The notes: generated by a model not told the origin, from the sequence alone. Positions 9,111 to 18,716 are shown, numbered from the stretch's first letter. The stretch: 64,000 nt of DNA from Stenotrophomonas sp. VV52 (GCF_002893095.1 NZ_KZ622864.1:124001-188000), one strand, 5' to 3'. Program-made: numbers and translations.

Positions 9111-10520
9111 TCAGGCGATCCCGATCCCCGGGATCGCCGTGATCTGCTCCGGGTCGAACCCGGCCAGTTCGGCGAAATGGCGGCCGCGGGCGACGTAATC
9201 CCTATACACCCCGAAACTCGGCGCGCCCGGCGACATCAACACCACCCCGCCCTGCCCGCCCAGCGCGGCGCAGGCCAGCCGCACCGCTTCATCCAGGTCG
9301 CCTGCCGCATGCAGGCCGAACCGGCCAGCATCGGCCAGCGGCTGCAGCATCGCGTGGATGCGCGGGCCATTGGCGCCCATGGTCACGATCTCCACCGGCG
9401 GCACGTCGTGCGCCATGTGCGCGACGAAGTCCTGCCAGTCCAGCCCCCGGTCGTGCCCGCCCACCAGCAGCGCGATGCGCTGGCCGGCGAAACACTCCAG
9501 CGCAGCCAGGCTGGCGTGCGGGGTGGTGCTGATCGAATCGTTGACGAAACGCAGGCCGTCACGCGTGCCGATGGTCTGCAGCCGGTTGGGCAACGGGCGG
9601 AAATCCTGCACCGCCGGGGCCAACGCCACCGCGTCCAGGCCCAGTGCTTCCAGCGCGGCCAGCACCGCGCACAGGTTGCCGCGGTTGTGGCGGCCCGGCA
9701 ACGGCGTGTTGGCGGTGTCGAACACCGCCTGGTCGCCGCGATACACGATCTCGCCGCGCATGTGCCAGCCCTGCGGCTGGTTGAACCAGACCACTTCGCT
9801 GCGCGGCAACGACAACCCGGCCAGGTGCGGATCCGCCGCATTGAGCACGGCGATCCGCGGCGCCGCGTCGGTCACCAGCGCCAGCTTGTCCTCGATGTAA
9901 CGCGCTTCGCTGCCGTGCCAGTCCAGGTGTTCGGGGAACAGGTTCAGTACCACCGCCACCTGCGGGTGCGCGCCACTGCGCGCCACCTCGCCGGTCTGGT
10001 AGCTGGACAGCTCCACCGCCCAGTACGCCGGTGCCGGCTGCGGATCGAGCACTTCCAGCAGCGGCAGGCCGATGTTGCCGGCCAGCCCGGTGCGCGCCCC
10101 GGAGGCGCGCAGCAGGTGCGCCAGCAGCGAGGTGGTGGTGCTCTTGCCCTTGGTACCGGTCACGCACACGGTGTCGCGCACCGTGCCGTCGGCATCCGCG
10201 TGCTCGGCAAACCACAGCGAGGTGCCGCCGATGAACTGCGTGCCACGCGCGGCGGCGGCCAGCGCAGCCTCGCCATAGGGGCTGATGCCCGGCGACTTGA
10301 TCACCACCTCGAACCCGGCCAGCGCATCGCCGCTCACGTCCGAACGCACCTGCAGCGCGCTGCCGGCTTCGGCACGCGCAGCGGCGGCCTCGGCCTCGGG
10401 GCAGAACAGGGTCAGTTCAAGCGCGGGCAGGCGTTGCCGAAGAACCGAAAACGCCGCACGTCCTTCGCGCCCCCAGCCCCACAGCGCAACCCGCTTGCCC
10501 TCAAGCTGCGAAATTCGCAC
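9111..10520 (-). CDS. murD: UDP-MurNAc-L-alanine--L-glutamate ligase (MurD2 type)
   Basis: This 469-residue Mur ligase adds glutamate to UDP-MurNAc-L-Ala in the cytoplasm. The ATP-binding motif is TGTKGKST (121-128), followed by the central Mur-ligase domain with the YLSS-like AVELSSYQ and the C-terminal domain. It starts with GTG, overlapping the end of murL by 20 bp, so the two are translationally linked. A sequence-only annotation would be MurD (D-glutamate adding). Because its partner is MurL, it is more likely the L-glutamate-adding MurD2 described in Xanthomonas. No glutamate racemase gene is visible in the window. The glutamate stereochemistry is inference from context. Confidence 0.88.
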   Translation of the reverse strand: MRISQLEGKRVALWGWGREGRAAFSVLRQRLPALELTLFCPEAEAAAARAEAGSALQVRSDVSGDALAGFEVVIKSPGISPYGEAALAAAARGTQFIGGTSLWFAEHADADGTVRDTVCVTGTKGKSTTTSLLAHLLRASGARTGLAGNIGLPLLEVLDPQPAPAYWAVELSSYQTGEVARSGAHPQVAVVLNLFPEHLDWHGSEARYIEDKLALVTDAAPRIAVLNAADPHLAGLSLPRSEVVWFNQPQGWHMRGEIVYRGDQAVFDTANTPLPGRHNRGNLCAVLAALEALGLDAVALAPAVQDFRPLPNRLQTIGTRDGLRFVNDSISTTPHASLAALECFAGQRIALLVGGHDRGLDWQDFVAHMAHDVPPVEIVTMGANGPRIHAMLQPLADAGRFGLHAAGDLDEAVRLACAALGGQGGVVLMSPGAPSFGVYRDYVARGRHFAELAGFDPEQITAIPGIGIA

Positions 10521-11856
10521 GCAGGCGCTCCCAGATCGCCGCCGGAATGCGGTGCTCGCCTTCCAGCACCAGCAGCGGTTCGATCTGCAGCTCGGCGCCG
10601 TCCAGCTGCGGCTGGATCTCGTGGATGAAGCGCTTCACCAGCGCGTCCTCGTTCCATTCCGGGCGCGCGGCCAGGGTCGCCATCGCCGCCCGCGACTCGC
10701 GGCCTTCGCCCACGCACTCGAACGGCTTGTGGTCCTGGAACTCCAACAGGGCGTCGAAACCGCCGGCCTGCTCCAGATCGTCCAGCAGGTTGCGGCCAAA
10801 AATGCGCACGAGTCGGGTTTTGGGCATGAACGGAGCCAGCGCCAGGAACACGAAGTGGCACTTCGGGCACACCCCGCACCAGCGGTTCACCGGGCGCTCG
10901 CCCAGGATGTGGAAGTTGCGGTTGCAGCTGGAGAAGTGCGCGTCGTAGTAATCGGTTTTCGCGAACTGCCGCGCCACCGCCAGCTCCGACAGCGGCCGCA
11001 GCAGCGAGTAGTACTGCAGGTCGGCGGCCACGTGGCGCTGCAGGTGCTCGCCGAAGGCCTGCTCGAACGCCCAGCCCTTGGACCACTGGTGGTTCACTTC
11101 ACCGGTGCCGGGGATCTGGCTGCCATAGCTGGCCGAGCGCTCGTTGGAGAACACCACCTGGTCCACGCCCTGCAGCAGCGCGGCCAGCACCATGATCGCC
11201 GAGTTCACCGCGGTCACCGGAATATGCCCGTTCCAGGCGCCCTGGCGATTGAGCTCGAACAGCTCCGGCGCCAGCGTGCGGCCAATGTTGAGCATCGGCA
11301 GGCCGGTGCGCTCGGCGCAGGCGCGGATCAGCTGCGAACCGCCGATCCAGGTCACCGTCTCGGCGATGCCCAGCGTGCGCAGCGCTTCGATGCTGACCAG
11401 CGAATCCTTGCCGCCGCCGATGGCCACCAGCGCATGTTCGCGCAGGCCCACCGCGGGTGCGGCGACCGCTTCGCCTTCCACCGGCAGGCGGAACCGCCCG
11501 CGCAGGTTGAGGCCGTTGCGGTAGGCAAACTCGCCCAGGCCGTTGAGATACACCATTTCCACCAGCGCAGCGGTGTCGGCGTCGACCGTGTAGCTGTCGA
11601 TCCGCACCTGCTCCGGCACGCCGGCCTTGTAATAGCTGACGCCCGCGATCAGGTGCAGCAGGCGCAGCGCGCGCTGCACCGCCTCGGCACGGGCCCCTTC
11701 CAGCACGAACGGTGCGCCGGGAATGGTGACCGTCTCGACCAGCTCCGGGCCGTTGTCGAAGGCGTAGACCAGCTGCGCCACGCCGGTGTCCGCGGCAAGG
11801 TCGCAGCGGACGAAGCGGAAGCAGGCAACCTGGTGTTTATCGAATGCAGCAGTCAT
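10501..11856 (-). CDS. murL: UDP-MurNAc-L-Ala-L-Glu epimerase
   Basis: The 451-residue protein matches the xanthomonad glycopeptidyl-glutamate epimerase, which converts the terminal L-Glu of UDP-MurNAc-L-Ala-L-Glu to D-Glu in an ATP- and Mg-dependent reaction. Visible signatures are a PP-loop-like AIGGGKDS (145-152) and a cysteine cluster C311, C327, C330, C333 (WCGVCPKC), probably structural or metal binding. It lies between lysAC and murD in one minus-strand operon, 41 bp after lysAC and overlapping murD. This replaces the usual glutamate racemase route to D-Glu. Identification rests on overall recognition and operon context. Confidence 0.85.
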   Translation of the reverse strand: MTAAFDKHQVACFRFVRCDLAADTGVAQLVYAFDNGPELVETVTIPGAPFVLEGARAEAVQRALRLLHLIAGVSYYKAGVPEQVRIDSYTVDADTAALVEMVYLNGLGEFAYRNGLNLRGRFRLPVEGEAVAAPAVGLREHALVAIGGGKDSLVSIEALRTLGIAETVTWIGGSQLIRACAERTGLPMLNIGRTLAPELFELNRQGAWNGHIPVTAVNSAIMVLAALLQGVDQVVFSNERSASYGSQIPGTGEVNHQWSKGWAFEQAFGEHLQRHVAADLQYYSLLRPLSELAVARQFAKTDYYDAHFSSCNRNFHILGERPVNRWCGVCPKCHFVFLALAPFMPKTRLVRIFGRNLLDDLEQAGGFDALLEFQDHKPFECVGEGRESRAAMATLAARPEWNEDALVKRFIHEIQPQLDGAELQIEPLLVLEGEHRIPAAIWERLRANFAA

Positions 11857-11897
11857 GGTGGGTCCGGTGGGGCATGAGGGAAAACAGCGGGCGGCGC

Positions 11898-14501
11898 TCA
11901 GGGCACATCGTCGATGACGTCCTCGCGCGGCAGCTCCCGCTGGTTGTAGGTGTTGGCCATGACGTAGCCGTAGGCGCCGGCATCGGCGATCAGCATCACG
12001 TCATCCGGCGCGGTGGTGGCCGGCAGGCGGCGGCGCTTGCCGAACACGTCGCTGGACTCGCAGATCGGCCCGACCACGTCGAACATCGCCTCCGAGTACC
12101 CGCCCAGGCGGCTGAGGTTTTCGATGTCGTGCCAGGCGTCGTACAGCGCCGGACGCATCAGCGTGTTCATGCCCGCATCCAGCCCGACCCGGCGCACACC
12201 GTCCTTTTCGATCACCTGGGTGGCGGTGGTCAGCAGCACGCCCGATTCCGCCACCAGGTAGCGGCCCGGTTCGATCGCCAGCCGGAACGCCGGGTGCACG
12301 GCCTTGACCTCGGCCAGGCCCACGGCCCACGCGTCCAGGTCGAACGGCTCGTCATCGGCGCTGTACGGAATCGGCAGGCCGCCGCCGATGTCGATGGTTT
12401 CCACGCTGCCGATGCGGCGCGCGAAGCCGGCCAGTTCGTCGCACATCAGGCGCCAGTGCTGCGCGGTTTCCACGCCGCTGCCCAGGTGCGCGTGCAGGCC
12501 GACCACGCGGGTGCCCAGGTCGGTGGCCAGGCGTACGAACTCGTCCACGCGCGCGATCGGCAGGCCGAACTTGGAGTCCTTGCCGCCGGTGCGGACCTTG
12601 GCATGGTGGCCTTCGCCACGGCCCAGGTCCACGCGCAGCCACAGCTCGCGGTTGCGGAACAGCTCAGGCCAGCGCTGCAGCGCTTCCACGTTGTCCAGGG
12701 TCACGGTGACGCCCAGCGCGAACGCCGCTTCATACTCCGCACGCGGCGCAAAGCTGGGGGTGAACAGCACGCGGCGCGGCGACAGCGTCGGCAGCACGTT
12801 GAACACATGCTTGAGCTCGCCGTGCGAGACGCACTCCAGGCCGAAGCCTTCCTGCTCCAGCAGTTCCAGGATGGCCGGGTGGCTGTTGGCCTTGATCGCG
12901 TAGTAACGCTGGTCGATCGGCTTGATCGCCGCCAGCGCACGCGCACGCGCGCGGACCGTGGCCAGGTTGTACACGTAACGCGGCGTACCAGCCTGGGCCA
13001 GGTGCAGCAGGTGCTCGCGCTGCCCCCGCCACCAGGCGGTTTCGCGCGGACGGATGGTGCCGGCGATCTCGCGCCAGCGCGGGCCGAACACCTCGCCCTC
13101 TTCCACCGGCATCGCGCCGCTGTCGATCAGCTCGGCGTGCAGGATCGGCAGCAGGCCGTCGGCGTCGGCTTCGTCGATCACGAAGGTCAGGTTCAGGTCG
13201 TTGGACGACTGCGAAATCATGTGCACGCGCTCGCGCCCGAAGGTCGCCCACACGTCCGACAGCTTGTGCAGCAGCGAGCGCATGCCGCGCCCGACCAGGG
13301 TGATCGCCGCGCACGGCACGATGATCTTGACCTTGCAGATCTGCGACAGGTCGGCCGACAGCGCGGCCAGCACATCCGTATTGACCAGATTCTCGGACGG
13401 ATCCAGCGACACGGTCACGTTGGTTTCGGCCGAGCCGATCAGGTCCACCGACAGCCCATGCTTCTTGAACAGGCCGAACACATCGGCCAGGAAGCCGACC
13501 TGCTGCCACATGCCAATGCCTTCCATCGACACCAGCACGATGCCATTGCGGCGACTGATCGCCTTCACCCCCGGCACCGGCGCGGCGTTGCCGTCGATGC
13601 TGGTGCCCGGCAGTTCCGGGCGCTCGGTGTCCAGGATCGCCATCGGCACGCCGGCGTCGCGGCACGGCTTGATCGAGCGCGGGTGAAGCACCTTGGCGCC
13701 GGTGGTGGCGATTTCCTGCGCTTCGTAATAGTCCAGGCGGGTCAGCAGGCGCGCGTCGGGCACGTCCTTCGGGTTGGCGCTGAACATGCCCGGCACGTCG
13801 GTCCAGATTTCCACGCGGCTGGCGCCGAGCAGCGCACCGAAGTACGCCGCCGAAGTGTCCGAACCGCCACGGCCGAGGATGGCGGTGCCGCCGTCGGCAT
13901 GTCGCGAGATGAAGCCCTGGGTGATCAGCATGCGGGTCGGCTGCGCGCGGAAGCCGGCGGCCCACCCGGCGTCCGAGCGCCACTGGCAGTTCACCGACAG
14001 GCGCTGCGACCAGTCGCTCTGGTTGGGCTGCGGCGGCAGCGCCTGCAGCCACTCGCGCGCGTCCATCCAGCCGAAATCCAGGCCGCCGGCGCGCAGGTAC
14101 GCGGCGCCGATGCTGGACGACAGCAGCTCGCCCTGGCCGAGCACGTCGGCCTGCCAGTCCAGCGGGCGGGTGGCCGCACGCGGGTCGTCCAGCAGGCCCT
14201 GCAATGCAGCCAGGCGCGCGTCCAGGGTGCCGGCCTCCAGCGCCAGTTCGGCCAGGAACTCGCGGTGGCGCGCCACCAGCGCGTCCACGCGGGCGCGGCT
14301 GTCGGCGGCGCCATCGGCGATCGCGGTCAGCTCATTGGTGACCCCGGACAGGGCCGAGACCACCACCAGCACGCGCGCGCCGGTTTCTTCCGCACGTTTT
14401 TTCGCCAGCTTCCCGATCGTGTCCCAGCGGTGACGACGCGACACGGAGGTGCCGCCGAACTTCAGTACGATCCAGCGATCGACAAGGGGGGAAGCTGACA
14501 T
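11898..14501 (-). CDS. lysAC: Bifunctional aspartate kinase / diaminopimelate decarboxylase
   Basis: This 867-residue fusion catalyses the first and last steps of lysine synthesis: phosphorylation of aspartate and PLP-dependent decarboxylation of meso-diaminopimelate. The kinase half begins VLKFGGTSV (12-20) and is followed by regulatory ACT-like regions around LIGSAETNVTVSLDP. The decarboxylase half starts near LHLAQAGTPRYVYNL and contains the PLP lysine in YYAIKANSH, HAHLGSGVE, EPGRYLV and DAGMNTLMRP. The fusion is characteristic of Xanthomonas, Xylella and relatives. The start at 14501 (MSASPLVDRW) lacks a clear Shine-Dalgarno; an in-frame ATG exists at 14543. The operon continues with murL and murD, linking diaminopimelate use with peptidoglycan precursor synthesis. 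Confidence 0.92.
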   Translation of the reverse strand: MSASPLVDRWIVLKFGGTSVSRRHRWDTIGKLAKKRAEETGARVLVVVSALSGVTNELTAIADGAADSRARVDALVARHREFLAELALEAGTLDARLAALQGLLDDPRAATRPLDWQADVLGQGELLSSSIGAAYLRAGGLDFGWMDAREWLQALPPQPNQSDWSQRLSVNCQWRSDAGWAAGFRAQPTRMLITQGFISRHADGGTAILGRGGSDTSAAYFGALLGASRVEIWTDVPGMFSANPKDVPDARLLTRLDYYEAQEIATTGAKVLHPRSIKPCRDAGVPMAILDTERPELPGTSIDGNAAPVPGVKAISRRNGIVLVSMEGIGMWQQVGFLADVFGLFKKHGLSVDLIGSAETNVTVSLDPSENLVNTDVLAALSADLSQICKVKIIVPCAAITLVGRGMRSLLHKLSDVWATFGRERVHMISQSSNDLNLTFVIDEADADGLLPILHAELIDSGAMPVEEGEVFGPRWREIAGTIRPRETAWWRGQREHLLHLAQAGTPRYVYNLATVRARARALAAIKPIDQRYYAIKANSHPAILELLEQEGFGLECVSHGELKHVFNVLPTLSPRRVLFTPSFAPRAEYEAAFALGVTVTLDNVEALQRWPELFRNRELWLRVDLGRGEGHHAKVRTGGKDSKFGLPIARVDEFVRLATDLGTRVVGLHAHLGSGVETAQHWRLMCDELAGFARRIGSVETIDIGGGLPIPYSADDEPFDLDAWAVGLAEVKAVHPAFRLAIEPGRYLVAESGVLLTTATQVIEKDGVRRVGLDAGMNTLMRPALYDAWHDIENLSRLGGYSEAMFDVVGPICESSDVFGKRRRLPATTAPDDVMLIADAGAYGYVMANTYNQRELPREDVIDDVP

Positions 14502-14640
14502 GGAGGTAGGAATGGGTAGGTAGTGGGGGGATCGACCCGGCACGCCGGGCCGAACCTCTGATTCTATGCCAAGCCGCCGCCCCCGTCAGACCCGGCCGGC
14601 CTTGTTAAGCTGCCCGACCGTTCTGCCTGACCGACCTGCC

Positions 14641-15516
14641 ATGACTGCCCGCCGCTTCCTCCAGCTTGACGTGTTCTCCCCCTCTCCCGGCGCGGGCAAC
14701 CCGCTGGCCGTGGTGCTGGACGCCGAAGGCCTCGACGACGCCCGCATGCAGGCGATCGCGCGCTGGACCCGGCTGCCGGAAACCACCTTCGTGTTCGCCC
14801 CGCAGGCGCCCGGTGCCAGCTACCGGATCCGCATGTTCAGCCCGCAGAAGGAAGTGCCGTTCGCCGGCCACCCCAGCGTCGGCACCGCGCACGCGGTGCT
14901 GGACGCCGGCCTGGCCACGCCGGTGGATGGCGTGCTGGTACAGGACGGCATTGCTGGCGCCCTGCCCTTGCGGGTAATGGGCGAAGGCGCCGCGCGCAGC
15001 ATCGCGATCCGCACCCCGCGCGCGGCGGTGGCGGAAGTCACCACTTCGGGCGACCCGCGCCTGCAGGCCGCGCTGGCGGGCTGGTCCCTGGGCGACCTGC
15101 CGCCGGCGCGCATGTCCGGTGGCCGCAGCTGGTGGGTGGTGGCGCTGGCCGACGAAGCCGCGCTGCGCGCCCTGTCGCCGGACTGGGACGCGGTCGCGGC
15201 GCTGGCCGAAAGCACCGACAGCATGGGCGTGTTCGCCTACGCGCGCGCAGCCGGTGGCGACTACGACCTGGCGGTCCGCGCATTCGTCGGCAACGGTCGC
15301 CGCTTTGAAGACGCCGCCTCGGGTGCCGCCAATGCGGTGCTGGCGGCGTGGCTGGACAGCCGCGATGCGCTGCCGGGGCGCGGGGGAAGCTACGTGGTCA
15401 GCCAGGGTCGCGAAGTGGGCCACGATGCGCGGCTGACGCTGCACGTGGACGCAGAAGGCGAGGTCTGGTCCGGCGGCCAGGTGCAGACCGTAATCGAAGG
15501 GACAATCACCTGGTAG
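14641..15516 (+). CDS. PhzF family isomerase/epimerase
   Basis: A 291-residue protein of the PhzF fold (two similar halves of a diaminopimelate-epimerase-like structure). The N-terminus reads RFLQLDVFSPSPGAGNPLAVV, and the catalytic glutamate is E47 in RLPETTFV. PSVGTAHAVL and AASGAANAVLAAWL are the expected glycine-rich segments. The start at 14641 aligns with the family N-terminus; upstream codons back to 14566 are not conserved-looking. There are no phenazine genes nearby, so the substrate is unknown. The TAG stop is part of a GTAG repeat (15513). Confidence 0.88.
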   Translation: MTARRFLQLDVFSPSPGAGNPLAVVLDAEGLDDARMQAIARWTRLPETTFVFAPQAPGASYRIRMFSPQKEVPFAGHPSVGTAHAVLDAGLATPVDGVLVQDGIAGALPLRVMGEGAARSIAIRTPRAAVAEVTTSGDPRLQAALAGWSLGDLPPARMSGGRSWWVVALADEAALRALSPDWDAVAALAESTDSMGVFAYARAAGGDYDLAVRAFVGNGRRFEDAASGAANAVLAAWLDSRDALPGRGGSYVVSQGREVGHDARLTLHVDAEGEVWSGGQVQTVIEGTITW

Positions 15517-15618
15517 AGACACGCCACGCGTGTCTTTCGGGGTATCCGGCACCACGTGGGACACGCATGGCGTGTCGCTACGCGGCCCCGTTGGTAGTGC
15601 CGGCCTCTGGCCGGCACC
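15513..15618. repeat. Cluster of three GTAG-type repeats
   Basis: Three elements with different stems lie in tandem: GTAGAGACACGCC (15513-15534), an inverted GACACGC copy ending GCTAC (15560-15581), and GTAGTGCCGGCCTCTGG (15594-15618). The first supplies the phzF stop codon. Confidence 0.75.
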
Positions 15619-15630
15619 CCAAAACACCCG

Positions 15631-16062
15631 TCAGCCCAATTCGGCTTCCAGGCTGATCGGCACCGCACTCAATGCCTTGGACACCGGGCAGTTCTGCTTG
15701 GCGTCGTCGGCGATCGCGCGAAACTGCGTCGCGTCGATGTTGGGAACCACCGCCTTGACCTTCAGGGTGATCTGCGAGAGCTGCGGGCCGCCCTCCATCG
15801 ACAGGTCGACCTTGGCCTCGGTGTCCAGCGAGGTCGGCACGAAACCGGCTTCGGTGAGCTTGGCCGACAGCGCCATGGTGAAGCAGCCGGCATGCGCGGC
15901 GGCGATCAGTTCTTCCGGGTTGGTGCCCTTTTCGTCGCCGAAGCGGCTGCTGAAGGCATAGCGGGTCTTGTCCAGCAGGCCGCTCTGCGGCGTGCTCAAT
16001 TGTCCCTTGCCTGTCTTGAGGTCACCTTCCCAGTGCGCGGTGGCGTGACGCGAAATGCCCAT
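15631..16062 (-). CDS. osmC: OsmC family peroxiredoxin
   Basis: This 143-residue thiol peroxidase reduces organic hydroperoxides. The two redox cysteines are C60 (AAHAGCFTMAL) and C125 (KQNCPVSKAL), and the conserved RFGDEKGTNPEELI precedes the first. The start at 16062 follows AGAGGAAGA and gives the standard N-terminus (MGISRHATAHWEGDLKTGKG). Length and motifs fit the OsmC branch better than Ohr. It is a single gene with its own upstream region shared divergently with the HU-like gene. Confidence 0.92.
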   Translation of the reverse strand: MGISRHATAHWEGDLKTGKGQLSTPQSGLLDKTRYAFSSRFGDEKGTNPEELIAAAHAGCFTMALSAKLTEAGFVPTSLDTEAKVDLSMEGGPQLSQITLKVKAVVPNIDATQFRAIADDAKQNCPVSKALSAVPISLEAELG

Positions 16063-16344
16063 CGGTTCTTCCTCTGTGGGTGAATGGCAACACCAGCCTA
16101 GACGGTCGGCCGTTAGCGCCGTGTCTGGCCGCCCTGGGCCGCGCCCCCTGGCGTTGGACCCGTCAAAACAGGGTGCAGCGACCGCATTTCCGGGCATGTC
16201 CTGATGCACTGCGGTAATCGAATTTGCAGAAAAGCCGAATTTTTATGCGTTTGCCTATTGGCGGCGCCGCATTGTTGCCCTACATTTCGCTTGCCGATGG
16301 GTTCGGCGCGACCACCCAACCAACCGATCACGGAACAGGAAACC

Positions 16345-16743
16345 ATGGCAAAGACCGCTAAGAAGGCTGCCCCGAAGAAGGCAGTGAAGAAAGTCGCTAC
16401 GAAGGCCGCCGCAAAGCCGGCAGCTCCGAAGCCGATCAAGGAAGTGCTGACCAAGTCCGGCCTGGTTGCACACATCGCAGAAGCCTCCGGCGTTGTCGCC
16501 AAGGACGTCCGCGCGGTGCTCGCCTCGCTGGAAACCGCCGTGGCCTCCTCGGTGCACAAGAAGGGCGCAGGCAGCTTCACCCTGCCGGGCCTGCTGAAGA
16601 TCACCACCGTCAGCGTTGCTGCCAAGCCGAAGCGCAAGGGCATCAACCCGTTCACCAAGGAAGAGCAGTGGTTCGCCGCCAAGCCGGCCACCACCAAGCT
16701 GAAGGTGCGTCCGCTCAAGAAGCTCAAGGACGCCGCGCTGTAA
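16345..16743 (+). CDS. HU-like histone-like protein with Lys/Ala-rich N-terminal tail
   Basis: This 132-residue nucleoid protein has two parts. Residues 1-30 are an unstructured tail of AKK/APKK repeats, like the tail of histone H1. Residues 31-130 are an HU/IHF-type fold: PIKEVLTKSGLVAHIAE, then the dimer core GAGSFTLPGLLKI, and an arm and end segment with NPFTKEEQW and VRPLKKLKDAAL. The start at 16345 follows GGAACAGGAAACC. The gene stands alone with a strong terminator and a long AT-richer upstream region (16063-16344). Such extended HU proteins are known in xanthomonads. A SET-domain lysine methyltransferase is encoded 2 kb downstream, which could act on this tail (inference). Confidence 0.88.
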   Translation: MAKTAKKAAPKKAVKKVATKAAAKPAAPKPIKEVLTKSGLVAHIAEASGVVAKDVRAVLASLETAVASSVHKKGAGSFTLPGLLKITTVSVAAKPKRKGINPFTKEEQWFAAKPATTKLKVRPLKKLKDAAL

Positions 16744-16766
16744 TCTGCGCGCTTCCTGCAGCACCC

Positions 16767-16800
16767 GGACGGGACGGCCTTGGCCGTCCCGTCCTCGTTT
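16767..16800 (+). terminator. Rho-independent terminator of the HU-like gene
   Basis: GGACGGGACGGCC pairs with GGCCGTCCCGTCC around a TT loop and is followed by TCGTTTT, 23 bp after the stop codon. Confidence 0.88.
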
Positions 16801-17005
16801 TGGGGCACCGCACAAACAGCGAAACACAGCGTTGCCAAACCCCGGCGGCACCCGGCCCGCCGGTGCAGACCCCGCCGCCACGGGCTGCACGCAGGATCCG
16901 CGCAAAAGCGGAACGCACAAGGTGGAACACTGCGTGCGGCCGCGCCTGTCGCCCCGGCCCGTCGCCACGCCTAAGGTGGACCCATCCCCCCCACAGTGCA
17001 CCGCC

Positions 17006-17314
17006 ATGGCCAGCCCCTCGCAACGCTATCGCATCACCGTTACCCCGATCGAAAAGGACGGGCTGCAGTGCAGCGGACGCTGCACCATCGAACTGGAACA
17101 CCGCGCCCAGCAGGACTGGATGCGGCTGCTGGAAGTGGCCCGCCGCCAGACCGGCCTGAGCGGCGACGAGCGCGCTGCGGCGATCGTCGCCACCCAGTTG
17201 CTGCACGACCTGGCGCAGCGCTACGCCGACCAGCCCAGCCACCCGCTGACCGCACTGCAGCCGCAGCTCGACCACGTACTTGCCGCGCTGGACGGCATCC
17301 AGCGCGCGCCCTGA
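17006..17314 (+). CDS. Small conserved protein, DUF3861-like
   Basis: A 102-residue cytosolic protein with no signal peptide or membrane segment. The N-terminus RYRITVTPIEKDG is followed by a beta strand, CTIELEHRAQQDWMRLLE, a helical stretch containing GDERAAAIVATQLL, and a C-terminal LTALQPQLDHVLAAL. This order resembles the DUF3861 family as I remember it; function is unknown. I chose the ATG at 17006; the in-frame extension back to 16832 has no family character. The preceding 260 bp hold only the HU terminator and nothing else I recognise. Confidence 0.6.
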   Translation: MASPSQRYRITVTPIEKDGLQCSGRCTIELEHRAQQDWMRLLEVARRQTGLSGDERAAAIVATQLLHDLAQRYADQPSHPLTALQPQLDHVLAALDGIQRAP

Positions 17315-17354
17315 AGCACCGCTACACTCTGCCCTTCACCGGGGAGAGTGCGCC

Positions 17355-17897
17355 ATGCGTCGAGTCGTGTACCTGTTGCCGCTGTTGTTCGCCGGGTGCT
17401 CGTGCCAGCCCGACCCGGTCGCCGGTGGCGCTGAGCCCCCCCCACCGGATGGCGCTGCCATCGCCGCCGCGGCGCCCGTCGCGGATGCGACATCGCAGAC
17501 GCCCGCCGGTCTGTCCAGCGTGGTGGCGCCGACACTCAGTGCGGTCGCACCTGGCGCGTTGGATGAGGGCACCACGGTTCGCACCTACATTTACGCACTG
17601 CTGAACCGCGACCGCAAAGCCGCTGATGCGTACTGGAGCGGGGGTCGTACCAGTTCCCGCCCCGACGACGCGGTGCTGCGGGACATCGCCGACCTGCGCA
17701 ACCTGCGGATCGACACCGACAGCCCGATTGCGCGCGACACCGAACAACCGTCGCGTCTTCGCGAAGTCCCGGTGCGCGTCCGTGCAATTACCGGTACGGG
17801 CACCTTCTTCTTCCAGGGCTGGTACCGCCTGCAACCGCGCCCCGACGGCAGCGGCTGGGAAATCCACGGCGCTTCCCTGCAACCCGTAGTGCACTGA
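17355..17897 (+). CDS. Putative lipoprotein of unknown function
   Basis: A 180-residue protein beginning MRRVVYLLPLLFAGC, where LFAGC is a lipobox; the mature protein would be lipid-anchored at Cys15. A Pro/Ala-rich linker (to about residue 65) leads to a compact domain with RTYIYALLNRDRKAADAYWSGG, VRVRAITGTGTFFFQGWYRL and a C-terminal GWEIHGASLQPVVH, which looks like an NTF2/cystatin-type beta domain. The start follows GGGGAGAGTG. I do not recognise a named family. It is followed by another exported protein of unknown function. Confidence 0.75.
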   Translation: MRRVVYLLPLLFAGCSCQPDPVAGGAEPPPPDGAAIAAAAPVADATSQTPAGLSSVVAPTLSAVAPGALDEGTTVRTYIYALLNRDRKAADAYWSGGRTSSRPDDAVLRDIADLRNLRIDTDSPIARDTEQPSRLREVPVRVRAITGTGTFFFQGWYRLQPRPDGSGWEIHGASLQPVVH

Positions 17898-17907
17898 ACG
17901 GGCGACG

Positions 17908-17930
17908 GTAGATCCACGCCCTGCGTGGAT
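17908..17930. repeat. Single GTAG repeat (CCACGC type)
   Basis: GTAGATCCACGC, CCT loop, GCGTGGAT. Same class as the copies at 9075 and 30128. Confidence 0.7.
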
Positions 17931-18008
17931 GCTTCTGGCGCCAGCCATGAAGCACCGATTCATCCAGACCCGCTATCGTGTGGTCATCCCAACCCTGCGC
18001 CTGCTCCC

Positions 18009-18605
18009 ATGAAGCTACGCCCCGCGTTCGCCCGCCTTGCCGCCTGCACCGTCCTGATCGCCGCCGCGGTCGGCGCACAGGCCGCCCCCAGCATTTCCGG
18101 CCGCAACCTGTCGGTGGGTGCCGCCGACGTCCAGGAGTACCTCGATGGCAGCTTCCCGCGCACCCAGAACGCGCTGGGCGGGTTGATCGCCATGACCATG
18201 AGCCACCCGACCCTGACCCTGCCGCAGGGCAACCGCCTGGACCTGGGCATGGACGTGGCGGTGGCCACCGCCGGCGGTGCGCCCGCGCCGCTGGGCAAGG
18301 TCAAGCTGAGCAGTGGCCTGCGCTATGACGCGCAGACCCAGGGCTTCCACCTGGACCAGCCGAGCGTGGACGACTTCACCCCGGCCAACAACGGCGCCCG
18401 GCTGGACTCGCGCACGCGCGAGCTGCTCAACGTGTTCCTGACCGACTACGCCCGCCGCGAGCCGATCTACAAAATCGATCCGACCGTGGGCGCCCTGCTG
18501 GGCGCGCTGCAGGTGCAGTCGGCCCAGGTGCAGAACGGCAGGCTGGTGGTGACCTTCAACCAGGACCTCGGCGCGATGGTGCCGGCCGGGGTTCTCGGAA
18601 AGTAA
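18009..18605 (+). CDS. DUF1439 domain protein (YceB-like)
   Basis: A 198-residue exported protein. The signal peptide MKLRPAFARLAACTVLIAAAV ends at GAQAAP. The rest has the pattern of DUF1439: ISGRNLSVGAADVQEYLDGSFP near the start, a central LPQGNRLDLGMDVAV, and the end segment TVGALLGALQVQSAQVQNGRLVVTF. Members such as E. coli YceB are periplasmic lipid-binding-fold proteins without a known role. Unlike YceB there is no lipobox cysteine. The start at 18009 was chosen because the signal peptide begins there. Confidence 0.78.
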   Translation: MKLRPAFARLAACTVLIAAAVGAQAAPSISGRNLSVGAADVQEYLDGSFPRTQNALGGLIAMTMSHPTLTLPQGNRLDLGMDVAVATAGGAPAPLGKVKLSSGLRYDAQTQGFHLDQPSVDDFTPANNGARLDSRTRELLNVFLTDYARREPIYKIDPTVGALLGALQVQSAQVQNGRLVVTFNQDLGAMVPAGVLGK

Positions 18606-18620
18606 TCGAAACCCACCGAC

Positions 18621-18690
18621 GTAGTGCCGGCCGCTGGCCGGCTCCTCCTTCGGCCAGATTTGCGTGGAGCCGGCCAGCGGCCGGCACTAC
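18621..18690. repeat. GTAG palindromic repeat pair (CCGGCC type)
   Basis: GTAGTGCCGGCCGCTGGCC at 18621 and its inverted partner ending at 18690, between the convergent DUF1439 and SET-domain genes. Confidence 0.9.
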
Positions 18691-18716
18691 GCCCAAACGG
18701 CAAACGCCCTTGGCGT

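Noticed and set aside
9111..10520. Plain annotation as D-glutamate-adding MurD
   Set aside because: The overlapping murL gene indicates the L-Glu-first pathway, so the L-glutamate ligase role is preferred.
11844..14498. Long plus-strand frame (884 codons) opposite lysAC
   Set aside because: Antisense shadow of a clear bifunctional enzyme with intact catalytic motifs.
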